Source: Achatina immaculata
Lineage: Eukaryota > Mollusca > Gastropoda > Stylommatophora > Achatinidae
NCBI GenBank assembly: GCA_009760885.1
Contig: CM019701.1
Coordinates: 33,866,697-33,930,696, forward strand
DNA: 64,000 nucleotides
Direction: 5' to 3'
Under the pieces are notes generated by a model. That model did not search any database and was not told the origin of the DNA. It saw nothing but the letters and a program-made list of their open reading frames with translations. Shown piece by piece: positions 30,201 through 42,200 of this stretch. Made by a program: the position numbers and the translations under genes. Position 1 is the stretch's first letter. Each line of letters opens with the position of its first letter.

Positions 30201-33200
30201 TGCAACACTCGCGCATTTTTCTGGACACCAACATGATGTCTACGTTTTTTCCCACCAACACGGGAAGGAGTTAAGAACTGCTTCAGTGTCCTACAAGATG
30301 AAGCAGAAATGTCCATACTCGAGTTCAATGAAACAGTACAGAAAACAGCAAAAGAATTGCTGGGACATCAAAAAAGAGGAATGGATAAGCAAGACCACAT
30401 GGGAAAAGATAGAGCAAAGAAAGGAAATCAAGAAAAAATTACTGAACACCAAATCACAAAGGCTAAAACAACAAGTTTTTAGTAATTATGCACAAAAAGA
30501 CAAAGAAGTGAAGGAATCATGCTGTCAAGATAAACATCAATACAACTTAGCAGGAGCTGCAGAGAAAGTAGCATATGCAAATGACATGAAAACCATAGAC
30601 AAAATCACAAAGCAGATGACAGGTAACTTCAGCACAAGATGTGAGAATGCAATAAGGACATATAAGGGACAACTGATCAGTGGAGAAAGAGAAAAAATTG
30701 AAAGATGGAGGGAACACTTTAACACTCTACTAAAAAGAACACAAGCAGCACAAACAATAGACATACCTGAAGCAAAAACGGAAATAAACATCAATACAGG
30801 ATCAATAACAATAAATGATGTAAAGGAGGCAACAAAGAAGCTAAAATCAGACAGGGCACCAGGTGAAGATGAAGTAATTGCTGACATGTTGAAAGCAGAA
30901 GAAACAGAAAAGTGACTGCTGAGATGAGATGCTGAAAGCTAAGAAACAGAAACACTAAAACAACTCTGCCAGATATTACAACAAATCTGGGATCTAGAAA
31001 AAGCTCCATAGGAGTGGAAAACTGGCCTTATAGTAAAATCACCAAAGAAGGGTGACCTCAGAGATTGTGGGAACTGGAGAGGCATTACCCTACTGCCACT
31101 CACCAGTAAAGTATTTTGCAGAATAATCATCAACAGAATTGTACCAGCACTTCAGGGAAAACTTTAGAAAGAGCAGGCAGGATTTAGGAAAGGAAGATCA
31201 TGCACAGACCACATACTTGTACTTATACAAATATCAGAGCAGCCAAATGAGTGGCATAGCACAACATATGCACTGTTTATAGATTTTGAGAAAGCCTTTG
31301 ACAGTGTCAACAGAGATGTACTGTGGAAAATCCTAAGATGGCATGGCCTCTCCCATAAGACAGTGAATGTAATCAAAGCCATATATGAAGGTTTTCAGTG
31401 CAAAGTGATCTGTGGAGAACATACCTCCTACAGCTGGAGGCAACATTAGACAAACGCAGAAGATTACAATGGACCCTTGACACAGTGCTGGAGGACCTTG
31501 ACTTTACAGACAACATTTGTCTACTATCAAGCAGCCACAAAGATATGCAAGATAAAATAAACAAGCTAACTCACAATGCAAACAACATAGGACTAAAAAT
31601 CAATGTAAGAAAGACAAAGTTAATGAAGCAAAATGTGAACAACAGAAATGTACTCAAATTTGATAGCAAGTTAGTGGAGGAGGTCAACAAATTTGTATAC
31701 CTTGGCAGTAGAGTAGTAGAAAATGGAGACGGCACAGAAGACATCAACAGCAGACTTACTACAGCAAACCAGAATTTTGCAATGCTGCAGACTATATGGA
31801 AATCTAAAAAACTAAGCATGAAGACAAAAATAAGGATATTTAAGAGTAATGTTCTAAATGTACTACTCAATGGAAGTGAATGCTGAAAAATCACCAAAAC
31901 CATAGAAAACAAGTTGAATTCTTTCCAAACTAAATGTTTACAAAGAATTAGAAAAATATTTTGGCCAAGCACCATATGTAACATTTTGTTGGCAGAAATG
32001 CAGATAAAGCCACTGACAGCAATTATTGAGGAAAGATACTGGCGATGGTTGGGACATGTGCTCTGAATGACTGACAACTCACTACCAAAAATAGCACTAA
32101 GATGGACACCACAGGGGAACAGAAGTAAGGGTAGACCAAAAGAGACATGGAGAAGAACAACAGAAAGGATGTTGAGCAATAGAGGGTTCCCCTGGGCAAG
32201 AGCGGAAAAAAAGGCAAAGGACAGGTGTTTGTGAAAAACCCTTGCAGAAGCCCCATGTGCCCTGGGCATTTAAGGTTCAGAGAGAGAGAGAGAGAGAGAG
32301 GTGCCAGTATCACATTATAGAACAGGCATGTCAAACATGTGGCACATTGCAAGCACAACTGCGGCCCCACAAAGGATGCATAAGGTAGCCTAAATTTCAT
32401 TTCAGTTTTTTAACCGCTTATTTTCTTTTTAATTTAATTTTTTTATTTTTCAGATTCCACACCATATTTAAAATGGCTAGTGCTCCTCCAGCTAAGAGAA
32501 AAAGGAAACTGAACGAAGAAGGTGAGTGTTTAAAGAAAAATGGGAATTACAGTATTTTTGCACAATGGTGAATGGAAAGATACATTGTTTAATTTGCAAC
32601 AACAGCATTGCCACGCCAAAAGAGTACAACTTGAAATGACATTATGAAACGAACCATCACTTGAAAAGACATTATGAAACGAACCATCAATCTTACGATA
32701 AATATGAAGCCCCAATGTGTGTCTCAAGACTCAAAGAAGTGAAGGCTAACCTGAGACAGCAACAGACCTGTTTTACGAAAACTGAGAAAGGGAATGTCGC
32801 TTCCATTACTGGAAGCTATGAATTCAGCCGAATGACTGCCACGAGTGGGAAATCTTACAGTGAAGAGATTTCGTAAAGCAACGCCTCGTAAAAATGGCTC
32901 AAATTGTGTGTCCAGAGAAAGCAGACTTATTCAAAGATATTTCATTAACTAGGAACACTGTTGCTGAACGGATTGATGTAATGTCAAGTGATCTGAAACA
33001 ACAGATGAAGGCCACATTATCAAGATTTGAACATTTTTCTATTGCTATCGATGAGACCGTTGACATCACTGGAATGGCACAGCTTGTGGTTTTCGTCAGG
33101 GCTTGTGACAGTCAATTTAATATTTATAAAGAACTGATTGAACTGATCCCCACGTATGACATTACAACAAGCCAGGACATCTTTGAGAAAGCCGAGCAGG

Positions 33201-36200
33201 TTCTGCATGACTATGGTTTGGATTTGAGTCAGCTTGCATGCTTATTTACCGACGGTGCTGTGAATATGGTTGGCAGACATAATGGTGTTGCTGCCATGTT
33301 ACGAACAAAAATAGAAAACTTGCATCCAGATTCATCATTTGCACTGCATTATTCATCAGAAAAATTTGTGTTCATACATTTTAACATTGGATCATGTGCT
33401 TAGTTTGGTCACAAAGACAGTGAACTATATCAGAGGCCGTGCTCTCAACCATCGCCAATTCAGCCAGTTGTTAGAAGATATGGATAATCAGTTTACCAAT
33501 GTTCCATTCTACACAGAAGTCCGCTGGTTGTCATGTCACAAATTGCTGAAAAGATTTTATTTGTTGAGACAAGAAATAATTATCTTTTAGGAGATAAAGA
33601 GGTCAAAACACAGATGAAATAAAAGATGAAAGTTGGCTCTGGCTTTTACTGTGGATATTGATGCACATTTAACTGATCTTAATTTGAAATTACAAGGTTA
33701 AAAACAAATTCATCATTCAGTTGTATGATGACGTCAAGTGCTTCATTACAAAACTAAGCTTATGGAAGTCACAGTTGCAAATGAAAATTTAGTTCTTTCC
33801 AAGTGAAAAGAGCTGAAAAACACTGCCAATACTGAATTTGTACTTAGCTTTGCTAAGTATGACAGTCACCTGGAATTGTTGTCGAAAGAATTTCAGGAAA
33901 GATTTCGTGATTTCTCATCTTTTGAACACTACTTTCCATTATGCTCAGCACCATTCACCTTTGATGTTGCCAAGGCAGAAGAAAGCTGCAGGTGGAACTA
34001 TTAGAAATGCAGTCAGATTCTACACTCAGAGTAAAGTATCCTGAAGTGGGGATACCTGGTTTCTTTTCATACCTTCAGAAAGTTTGCCACAAGGATTATG
34101 GCAATGTATGGTTCTACCTATGTGCGTGAACTGTTATTTTCCTTCATGAAATCAACAAAAACTACTCAGAGAACAAGGCACAGGCAGATCGGAACTGCAC
34201 AGACATTTCATCCAGACATAGCAAAAATTGTCATTAAAAAAGAAGTGTGAGAAAGTCCAACTCTAGATTAAACTGGTGGAACGAAAACCACGGTGTCATG
34301 CAATCCCGCTTCTGAGACCCACTAAGAATACAGGCTCATGCCCTGCAATACTCTGAACCTCCTGTGGACATCTCAGGGATCTGGTGTGATCCTTGGGGGA
34401 CCAAACAAGGTACCATGGGACCCACTGAGGACCATTCATTCATTTGCATGTCCCTTGCGGAATTTTGCCTCCCTAACAGCACTCTTGTAGGCCTCTCGGT
34501 TGTGAGCAAGATAGTTTGCTGCCGAAGCATCCATTTGCAGATCATCAATGTTGTCTTGCAGCCATCTTCGCCTTAGTCTTCTTCTCTTTCTTTTTCCCAT
34601 TATGTACCCTTCCAAGACAGTTTTCTCTAGATTATCATGATGTCCAATGTGTCCAAAATATTTAAGTTTTCTCTCTTTAATTCTCTTTACTATCCAGCCT
34701 TCTTCAATATTAAGTTCTTGTAGTATGGATATATTTGTTCTTTTTTGTGTCCATGATATCTGAAGAACTCTTCTGTAACATTTACATTCAAAGGCATTTA
34801 TGTGTTTCTCAGCTGTTTTGTTAAGTGTCTAGGTCTCACAGGCATGGGAAAGATGCATGATCTTAAAAATCTTATTTTTGTAGTTCTGTCTGTTCCTCTC
34901 CACAGATTCTTTAATTGTTTTACTTTCTGAAGAGCGATAGATGTTCTTCTTTTAATTTCCCTCATTTTATGTCCTTTTAATTTCCCTCATTGTATCTCCA
35001 TTATTAGTAGTGATCCAAGATATTCAAAACTCTCCACTTCTTCCAGTTTTTCCTCATTGATATATATTTCAGCTGCCTTGTTTCTTTTGTCAGTTGTCAT
35101 CAATTTAGTTTTCTTCGCATTAAGATAGAGGTTTTGCTCTTCACTGTTCTTATGGACTGACATAATTAGTTTTTCGAGGATCACAGGCGTAAATTCATTA
35201 GGATCACAAGGTGGTCTTGGTGGTAGAAGCAAACGAAGAAGAAGAAGAAGAGGTGTCAGGACTCAGCACAAAACACTAAAAAATAGTCGTAGATAAATGT
35301 TCATTTTGAACTGTAATTTTTGTACAATGCATTTGTTGTTGTTGCATACAAATTTATGTTGCCATTTAAAATTTCGGTTTTTTGTTCCTTTTGTTAAACT
35401 ACTTCATTACTTTAAATTCATGCATGTGGCTAGCCACTAAACCATTTGTATGCACATTGTATGTTTCTAAGTTTAAGCAATAAAAATATTCTGCAATAAT
35501 TTTTATTAAATGACTTCAATTAGTTGTCATGTGTGGCCCTCATGACAACAGATGCGACCTATATGGCCCTCGGGGGACCCTTGGTTTGACATGCCTGTTC
35601 TAGGAAGAAATCTGACCATGCAAATTAACATTTAAATGACATTGCTGCACTTCAGTCACAGATTTTGTTTCACAGGAAAAATGAACAGCACTGGTATGAT
35701 GTGGAAAACTTCAACAATGCACTGCAAATGAGCCAATTAAAATGGTGCCATCTTTGTTCTTCCAGCACCACCCCAACAAATACCTCTGTTATTAACAGCT
35801 GAGTCAAAACATGTCAGTCTTCTTGGGCCACTACCCCCCCCCCTTTTTTTTTTCTTCTTCATGTGGGTGTGTGCATATATGTGGGTGAGAGAGATATGAC
35901 CATCTGTTTAGCAATATTTTGTTGATTACATTTCAGTGCTTTCAACCCATTCAGCTTCGGATCATGCTCTGTGTGCATCAAACTGAAGTAAATGCATCAT
36001 TCAAACACCCTCTGTTTGTCATATTCTTTCTTGGCCATCCACAGCATATGCTGATCTTTTTCTGAAACAATCCAATCTTTGTTTCATCAGTTCATTTATG
36101 TTCAAAGTCTCGTGTCTATTTGGTTGCAAATTTACTGTTTTTGGAAGTTTTTGTTAGTCAGCAAACATTATTCCAAAAATGTTTTGGAAGCTTTTCTTAA

Positions 36201-39200
36201 AAATCCAATCTTATGCATCATGCTTGCTTTGCAATTTCAATTCTTTTCTCTTAATTTATATTACAATCAGATCAGCTTGAAGCTGTTTTGATTGTGAAGA
36301 ACCTTTTTTTTTTCAGTCTGTTTCCTTCAGTAATAAGTATCAAAAAAGAACAGATGAAGGACCACATGACAGCAATTCTGCACAGGGATGCTATGCATGT
36401 GAGTAGGAAACCACAGCCAACCTTGAAAGCAGAAAATGCAAGCACAAAGAGAACGGACTTGTAACATAAACTTGACTTATTACTTTGGCCAGTTATAATA
36501 TGAATCAAATACTGGTACTGTCGGCCATCAGAAAAAAATATGCTCATAAAAATTTACTTCGCAATTTCCAGTAACAGACAACACTAACTTGCTTCAAACC
36601 ATCTTCTGAGACAAAATGAGCAATTATTATTTAATAATTATAAATTTTCAATTCTTGGTGTTTAGTCTGCTTAATGAGTACAAATTTCACTTATGCAATT
36701 TTACTTAAAACAACTAATTATCAATTCATAATCACCCTGTGATGTCTAGTGTATAACCTCCATAGTCATAAATTTGTCGGTAGATGTGGCAGATAGATAG
36801 ATACAGCATAGAGAATCCAAATACAAGTGAATGACTGAATCTCTTCCCTCCATATGCCATGAATGCATAGCTGACAAGGGACTGTGCCAGAAGGTGCCAT
36901 ATCTGACTGAGTGAAACAAGAGGTTAAAATATTAACACTCATTCTGATTAAATGTAGCTCAAGTAAACATTACATCTAGGCTTTATAAATTATCAGGAAT
37001 AATAATTTATATTATGTTATAAAGTCTTTCTCATTTTCAGATAACAGCAATCGAAAGTCAAATCACCTTCTGTGACTGATTTTCCTTGAGTGTTTAATGC
37101 TTCTTGGATTCTGTATTTTTTTATTGTCAGATATTCTGCAATACTCATTTGAAAAGTAACCCAATGGCTTAATTTTCTATCCAGTTTTAAACTGTTGTTT
37201 TAAATCCTGTTGTTCTGTAGATTCTCCATGAACTTTGCTTTTCAGTAGCTCTGGTACTGATTCTTCTTTTAATCCAGCGTCAGAGATTCTGGCCAGATCC
37301 ACAATCTTGCCAACACAATCTTTATTTCGGGAAAGGATATTTCTGTTTTCTTCTTTAGGATGTACCAGGTATTCTTCAAGGCTGTGGCACTTTCCGTACT
37401 TTAGACTGTGTTTTATCTAAAATGTTTAATGCTTCATGAAAGCACTATACATCAGTATAGAATGGCAATATGGTCAGTGCATTTGTCTCTCATGGCAAAG
37501 GTCAATGGTTCAAATCTGACCAGAGATGTCTCATTCACACAACTGTAGAAATGGGTGGCTGGTTTCTTCTGGAGCTGGGGAAGAAATGCTGTCAGACATG
37601 ATGTTGACCACATCATCCTCTTATGTTCCAACAGGTCAAGGAAAATATGGATATTAACATTATATCCCTTAGGTGCTTTATGACATAATAGAGCTACTTC
37701 TACACTTTTTTTTTAACCTTTACTACACATCATTGTTACATATAATTATTTGATTTTTTTTTGGTACTCTGATCCAGCACTTTGATCCAACAGATAACTG
37801 TGGATGACATTAAGTGTGAGGCAATATGTGAACCAAAGCCTGTAACAGACAGACTGAGATAATACTCTGACAAGCTGCTCAGTATATCTGACGCTTGTCA
37901 ATACCAAGATAACATAATCAACTCAACAGAACCTAAACCAGATATAACTCTTGAAATCAGAGAAGCCACACAAACATCCCCACTGAACAAATTCCCAGGA
38001 AGTGATCCAATGAGTTAATCAAATGTGCGAAAGTGATCGGAACAGCTTAGCTTCACAAACTCTATATCTTGGCATGGGAAAGACAAGAAACACCACAGGA
38101 TTTGAGAAACACTATCTCTCTCTCTCTGAACCTTAAGTGCCCAAGGGCACATGGGGCTTCCACAAGGGTTTTCCACAACTGCCTGTCCTTTGCCTTTTTT
38201 TTTTCTGTTCTTGCCCAGGTGAGCCCTCTATTGCTCAACATCCTTTCTGTTGTTCTTCTCCATGTCTCTTTTGGTCTACCCTTACTTCTGTTCCCCTGTG
38301 GTGTCCATCTTAGTGCTATTTTTGGTAGTGAGTTGGCAGTCATTCGGAGCACCTGTCCCAACCATCGCCATCATCTTTCCTCAATAACTGCTGTCAGTGG
38401 CTTTATCTGCATTTCTGCCAACAAGATGTTACATATGGTGCTTGGCCAAAATATGTTTCTAATTCTTCGTAAACATTTAGTCTGGAAAGAATTCAACTTG
38501 TTTTCTATGGTTTTGGTGATTTTCCAGCATTTACTTCCATAGAGTAGTACACTTAGAACAATACTCTTAAATATCCTGATTTTTGTATTTATGCTTAGTT
38601 TTTTAGATTTCTATATAGTCTGCAGCATTACAAAATTCTGGTTTGCTGTAGTAAGTCTGCTGTTGATGTCTTCTGTGCCATCTCCATTTTCTACTACTCT
38701 ACTGCCAAGGTATACAAATTCGTTGACCTCCTCCACTAACTTGCTATCTACTTTGAGTACATTTCTGTTGTTCACATTTTGCTTCATTAACTTTGTCTTT
38801 CCTACATTGATTTTTAGTCCTATGTTGTTTGCATTGTGAGTTAGCTTGTTTATTTTATCTTGCATATCTTTGTGCCTGCATGATAGTAGACAAATGTTGT
38901 CTGCAAAGTCAAGGTCCTCCAGCACTGTGTCAAGGGTCCATTGTAATCTTCTGCGTTTGTCTAATGTTGCCTCCTTTATCAACCAGTCTAATGGCAAGGT
39001 AAATAATGTTGATGATAGTATACATCCCTGCTTCACTCCTGTTTGTACCCTAAAGCTGCAGGAGGTATGTTCTCCACAGATCACTTTGCACTGAAAACCT
39101 TCGTATAGGGCTTTGATTACATTCACTGTCTTATGGGAGAGACCATGCCATCTTAGGATTTTCCACAGTACATCTCTGTTGACACTGTCAAAGGCTTTCT

Positions 39201-42200
39201 CAAAATCTATAAACAGTGCATATGTTGTGCTATGCCACTCATTTGGCTGCTCTGATATTTGTCTAAGTACAAATATATGGTCTGTGCATGATCTTCCTTT
39301 CCTAAATCTTGCCTGCTCTTTCTGAAGTTTTCCCTCAAGTGCTGGTACAATTCTGTTGATGATTATTCTGCAAAATACTTTACTGGTGAGTGGCAGTAGG
39401 GTAATGCCTCTCCAGTTCCCACAATCTCTGAGGTCACCCTTCTTTGGTAGTTTTACTATAAGGCCAGTTTTCCACTCCTATGCAGCTTTTTCTAGATCCC
39501 AAACTTGTAGTATCTGGCAGAGTTGTTTTGGTGTTTCTGTTTCTTCTGCTTTCAACATGTCAGCAGTAACTTCATCTTCACCTGGTGCCTGTCTAATTTT
39601 AGTTTCTTTATTGCCTCCTTTACTTCACTTATTGTTATTGGTTCTGTATTGATGTTTAGTTCTGTTTTTGCTTCAGGTATGTCTATTGTTTGTGCTGCTT
39701 GTGTTCTGTTTAGTACGGTGTTAAAGTGTTCCCTCCATCTTTTAGTTTTTTTCTCTTTCTCCACTGACCAGTTTTCCCTTATGTGTCCTTATTGCACTCT
39801 CACATCTTGTGCTGAAGTTACCTGTCATCTGTTTTGTGATTTTTTCTATGGTTTTCATGTCATTTGCATATGCTGCTTTCTCTGCTGCTGCTGCTAAGTT
39901 GTCATAGTATTCACGTTTATCTTGACGGCATGATTCCTTCACTTCTTTGACTTTTTGTGCATAATTACTAAAAACTTGTTCTTTTACCCTTTGTGATTTG
40001 GTGTTCAGTAATTTTTTCTTGATTTCTTTTCTTTGCTCTATCTTTTTCCATGTGGTCTTGCTTATCCATTCCTCTTTTCTCCATTTTCGATATCCCAGCA
40101 CTTCTTTTGCTGTTTCCTGTAGTGTTTTATTGAACTCTAGTATAGACATTTCTACTTCATCTTGTAGGACACTGAAGTGGTTCTTAAGTACTATTGAGAA
40201 TTTGTTCCTTTTGTTTTTTACTCTGAAACAAACGAAAAATCACTATAACGTGCATGGCATGCAACTCAGTAACCGGAAGTTCTCGCTGTAGCGAACATGG
40301 CACGGGAAGAGTTAAATACTGTTGAGAATTCTTTCCTTGTTTGCTGGTCTTTCAGTTTTGCTGTATCAGAGCATGCCTTTGTGTTCTCCGATTTTGGCTT
40401 TCCAAGTTTTTAGTTTGTTTTTTTTTGCTACCAGAAGGTTGTGATCACTTCCTACATCTGCTCCTTTCCTTGTTCTCGCATCTTGTAGTGACCATTTCCA
40501 CTTGTTGTTTATTCGCATGTGATTGATTTGGTTTCCTGTGGTTTTATCTGGGGACCTCCAAGTCAATTTATGGATGTTTTTTTGTTGGAAAATTGTCCCT
40601 CCGATGGTCATCATGTTTTCTTCACAGAAACTGCACGGTCTTTCTCCATTTTCATTTATTTCTCTGATTCCTTTTCTTCCCATAATTCTTCTTCTATCTT
40701 CATTTCCCTCACCTACTTTTGCATTGAAGTCGCCCAAGATGAGTAGCATATCATGCTTGGGTATTGTTTCTACTGTAAATATCTTCTTTTAATTCCTCTT
40801 CAGCAGCTTCTGTTGGTGCATAACAAACTATAATAGACAGCTTTGTGAATCTTGAGTTGAAGCATGCATATAATAATCTCTCTTTTATAGGGGTCCATTT
40901 CAGCAATGCTCTTGATGCTTCTTTTGTTATAATCAATGCTACTCCTCCTTCATGATGATCTTCTTTACCTGACCATATTATTGTATCTTTTGTGTGCTGT
41001 GTTGTTAATTTCCTTCTGCCTTGTCCTGTTCATCTTGCCTCTTTTATTTCTAGTTCGTATCTGTGCATTTCTTTGATGGTTTGTGCTTGTTTTCCAGTCT
41101 GATTTTAAGTGTTCTTACATTCCAGCTGCCTATTTGCATCTTGTGTTTAGGTTCCAGGAGGTCTGCAGTCGGGCTGGGGACTTCCAGTGGCTGGCTTTCA
41201 TCCTTCATGGGCTCAGTTTCCTGATAATAATTTCTCCTTCCACCTGCATTTGTTTTTTCCCTTGTTTCTGTAGCAATCTGATAGATTTTTTTACCAGATA
41301 GGGTTGCTGGCCCTATGCCAAACCCTCCTTAGTCACCTTTTACAATCATGCATGGTAGGGTACAGTGGTCCTATTCTTTGCAGATCCCAGGTACCACACT
41401 GAGGGAAGAAACACTATACTCACCCAAATCTGGAAGAAAAAAGGCAGTAAAAGGAACTGCAATCAATACAGAGGCATCCTGCTATCAAATCAAAATGGAA
41501 AAATACTATGCAAGATCCTACAACAACAACAAAAACTGCGGCCAATGACTGAACCATAGCTAAATGAAACTTAGTTGGAATTTAGGAAAAACAGAAGCTG
41601 TCTAGATACCATCTTCTCCCTAAGACAGCTAACAGAAAAATCAGTTGAACACAATCAGATACTGCATATAGCCTTTGTAGATCAAGAAAAAGCATTCAAT
41701 AGAGCAGACATGTGAGAAATCTTACATTATGAAGTGAGTGTACATTTGATCAACCTGTGCAAAAACTTATAAGAAAATAGCCAATGTACAGTTAGAACAA
41801 ATGTGAGATGCTCCAAACCATTTATCATGAAATCTAGAGTGTGGCTGGGATATGTACTATCCCTCTTACTATTCACATACACTGACAACATATGCACAGA
41901 AACTAATTTGCATAGTAGTAAATCCACTGTTGAACTACCCAAAACCCAGGAAAAATACTGTTAAACTCATAACACCCATCAGAAAAAAAAATCCAAAAAG
42001 TGGACCATAAATGAACTCCTTTCTGCTGATAACCAAGCACCTATAACTACATCAGAACAAGATCTAGAGCATAAGACTGAAAACTTAGTAAAGACACATA
42101 AAAACCCCAGTGTGAATCCAGTGCTGCTAGAGAAGAAATCCCAAAGATCTGCTTGGACATTCAACCTCTGAAACAAGTGAAGCATCTTGCTCACAACTGA

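Larger units (their letters stand above)
26189..30270 (+). mobile_element. piggyBac-type transposon, inserted in RTE-A at a TTAA
   Basis: The left end CTCTTCTCGTGCC follows TTAG (26185-26188, a decayed TTAA); the right end CACGGGAAGGAG is followed by TTAA (30271-30274). In the empty RTE-A site the bases read CTTAAGAAC. The interior holds a piggyBac transposase remnant and a LINE-D inserted in it. About 3.27 kb without the LINE-D. Confidence 0.92.
32323..35597 (+). mobile_element. hAT-type transposon with GTF2IRD2-like transposase
   Basis: Ends CAGGCATGTCAAAC and GTTTGACATGCCTG are inverted copies. Flanks TTATAGAA (32315-32322) and TTCTAGGA (35598-35605) look like a decayed 8-bp duplication, as expected for hAT. 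Near the ends both sides have GCGGCCC- or TGGCCC-type sequence. It holds a transposase remnant, a COMP insertion (34249) and, in that, a LINE-C. Confidence 0.85.
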
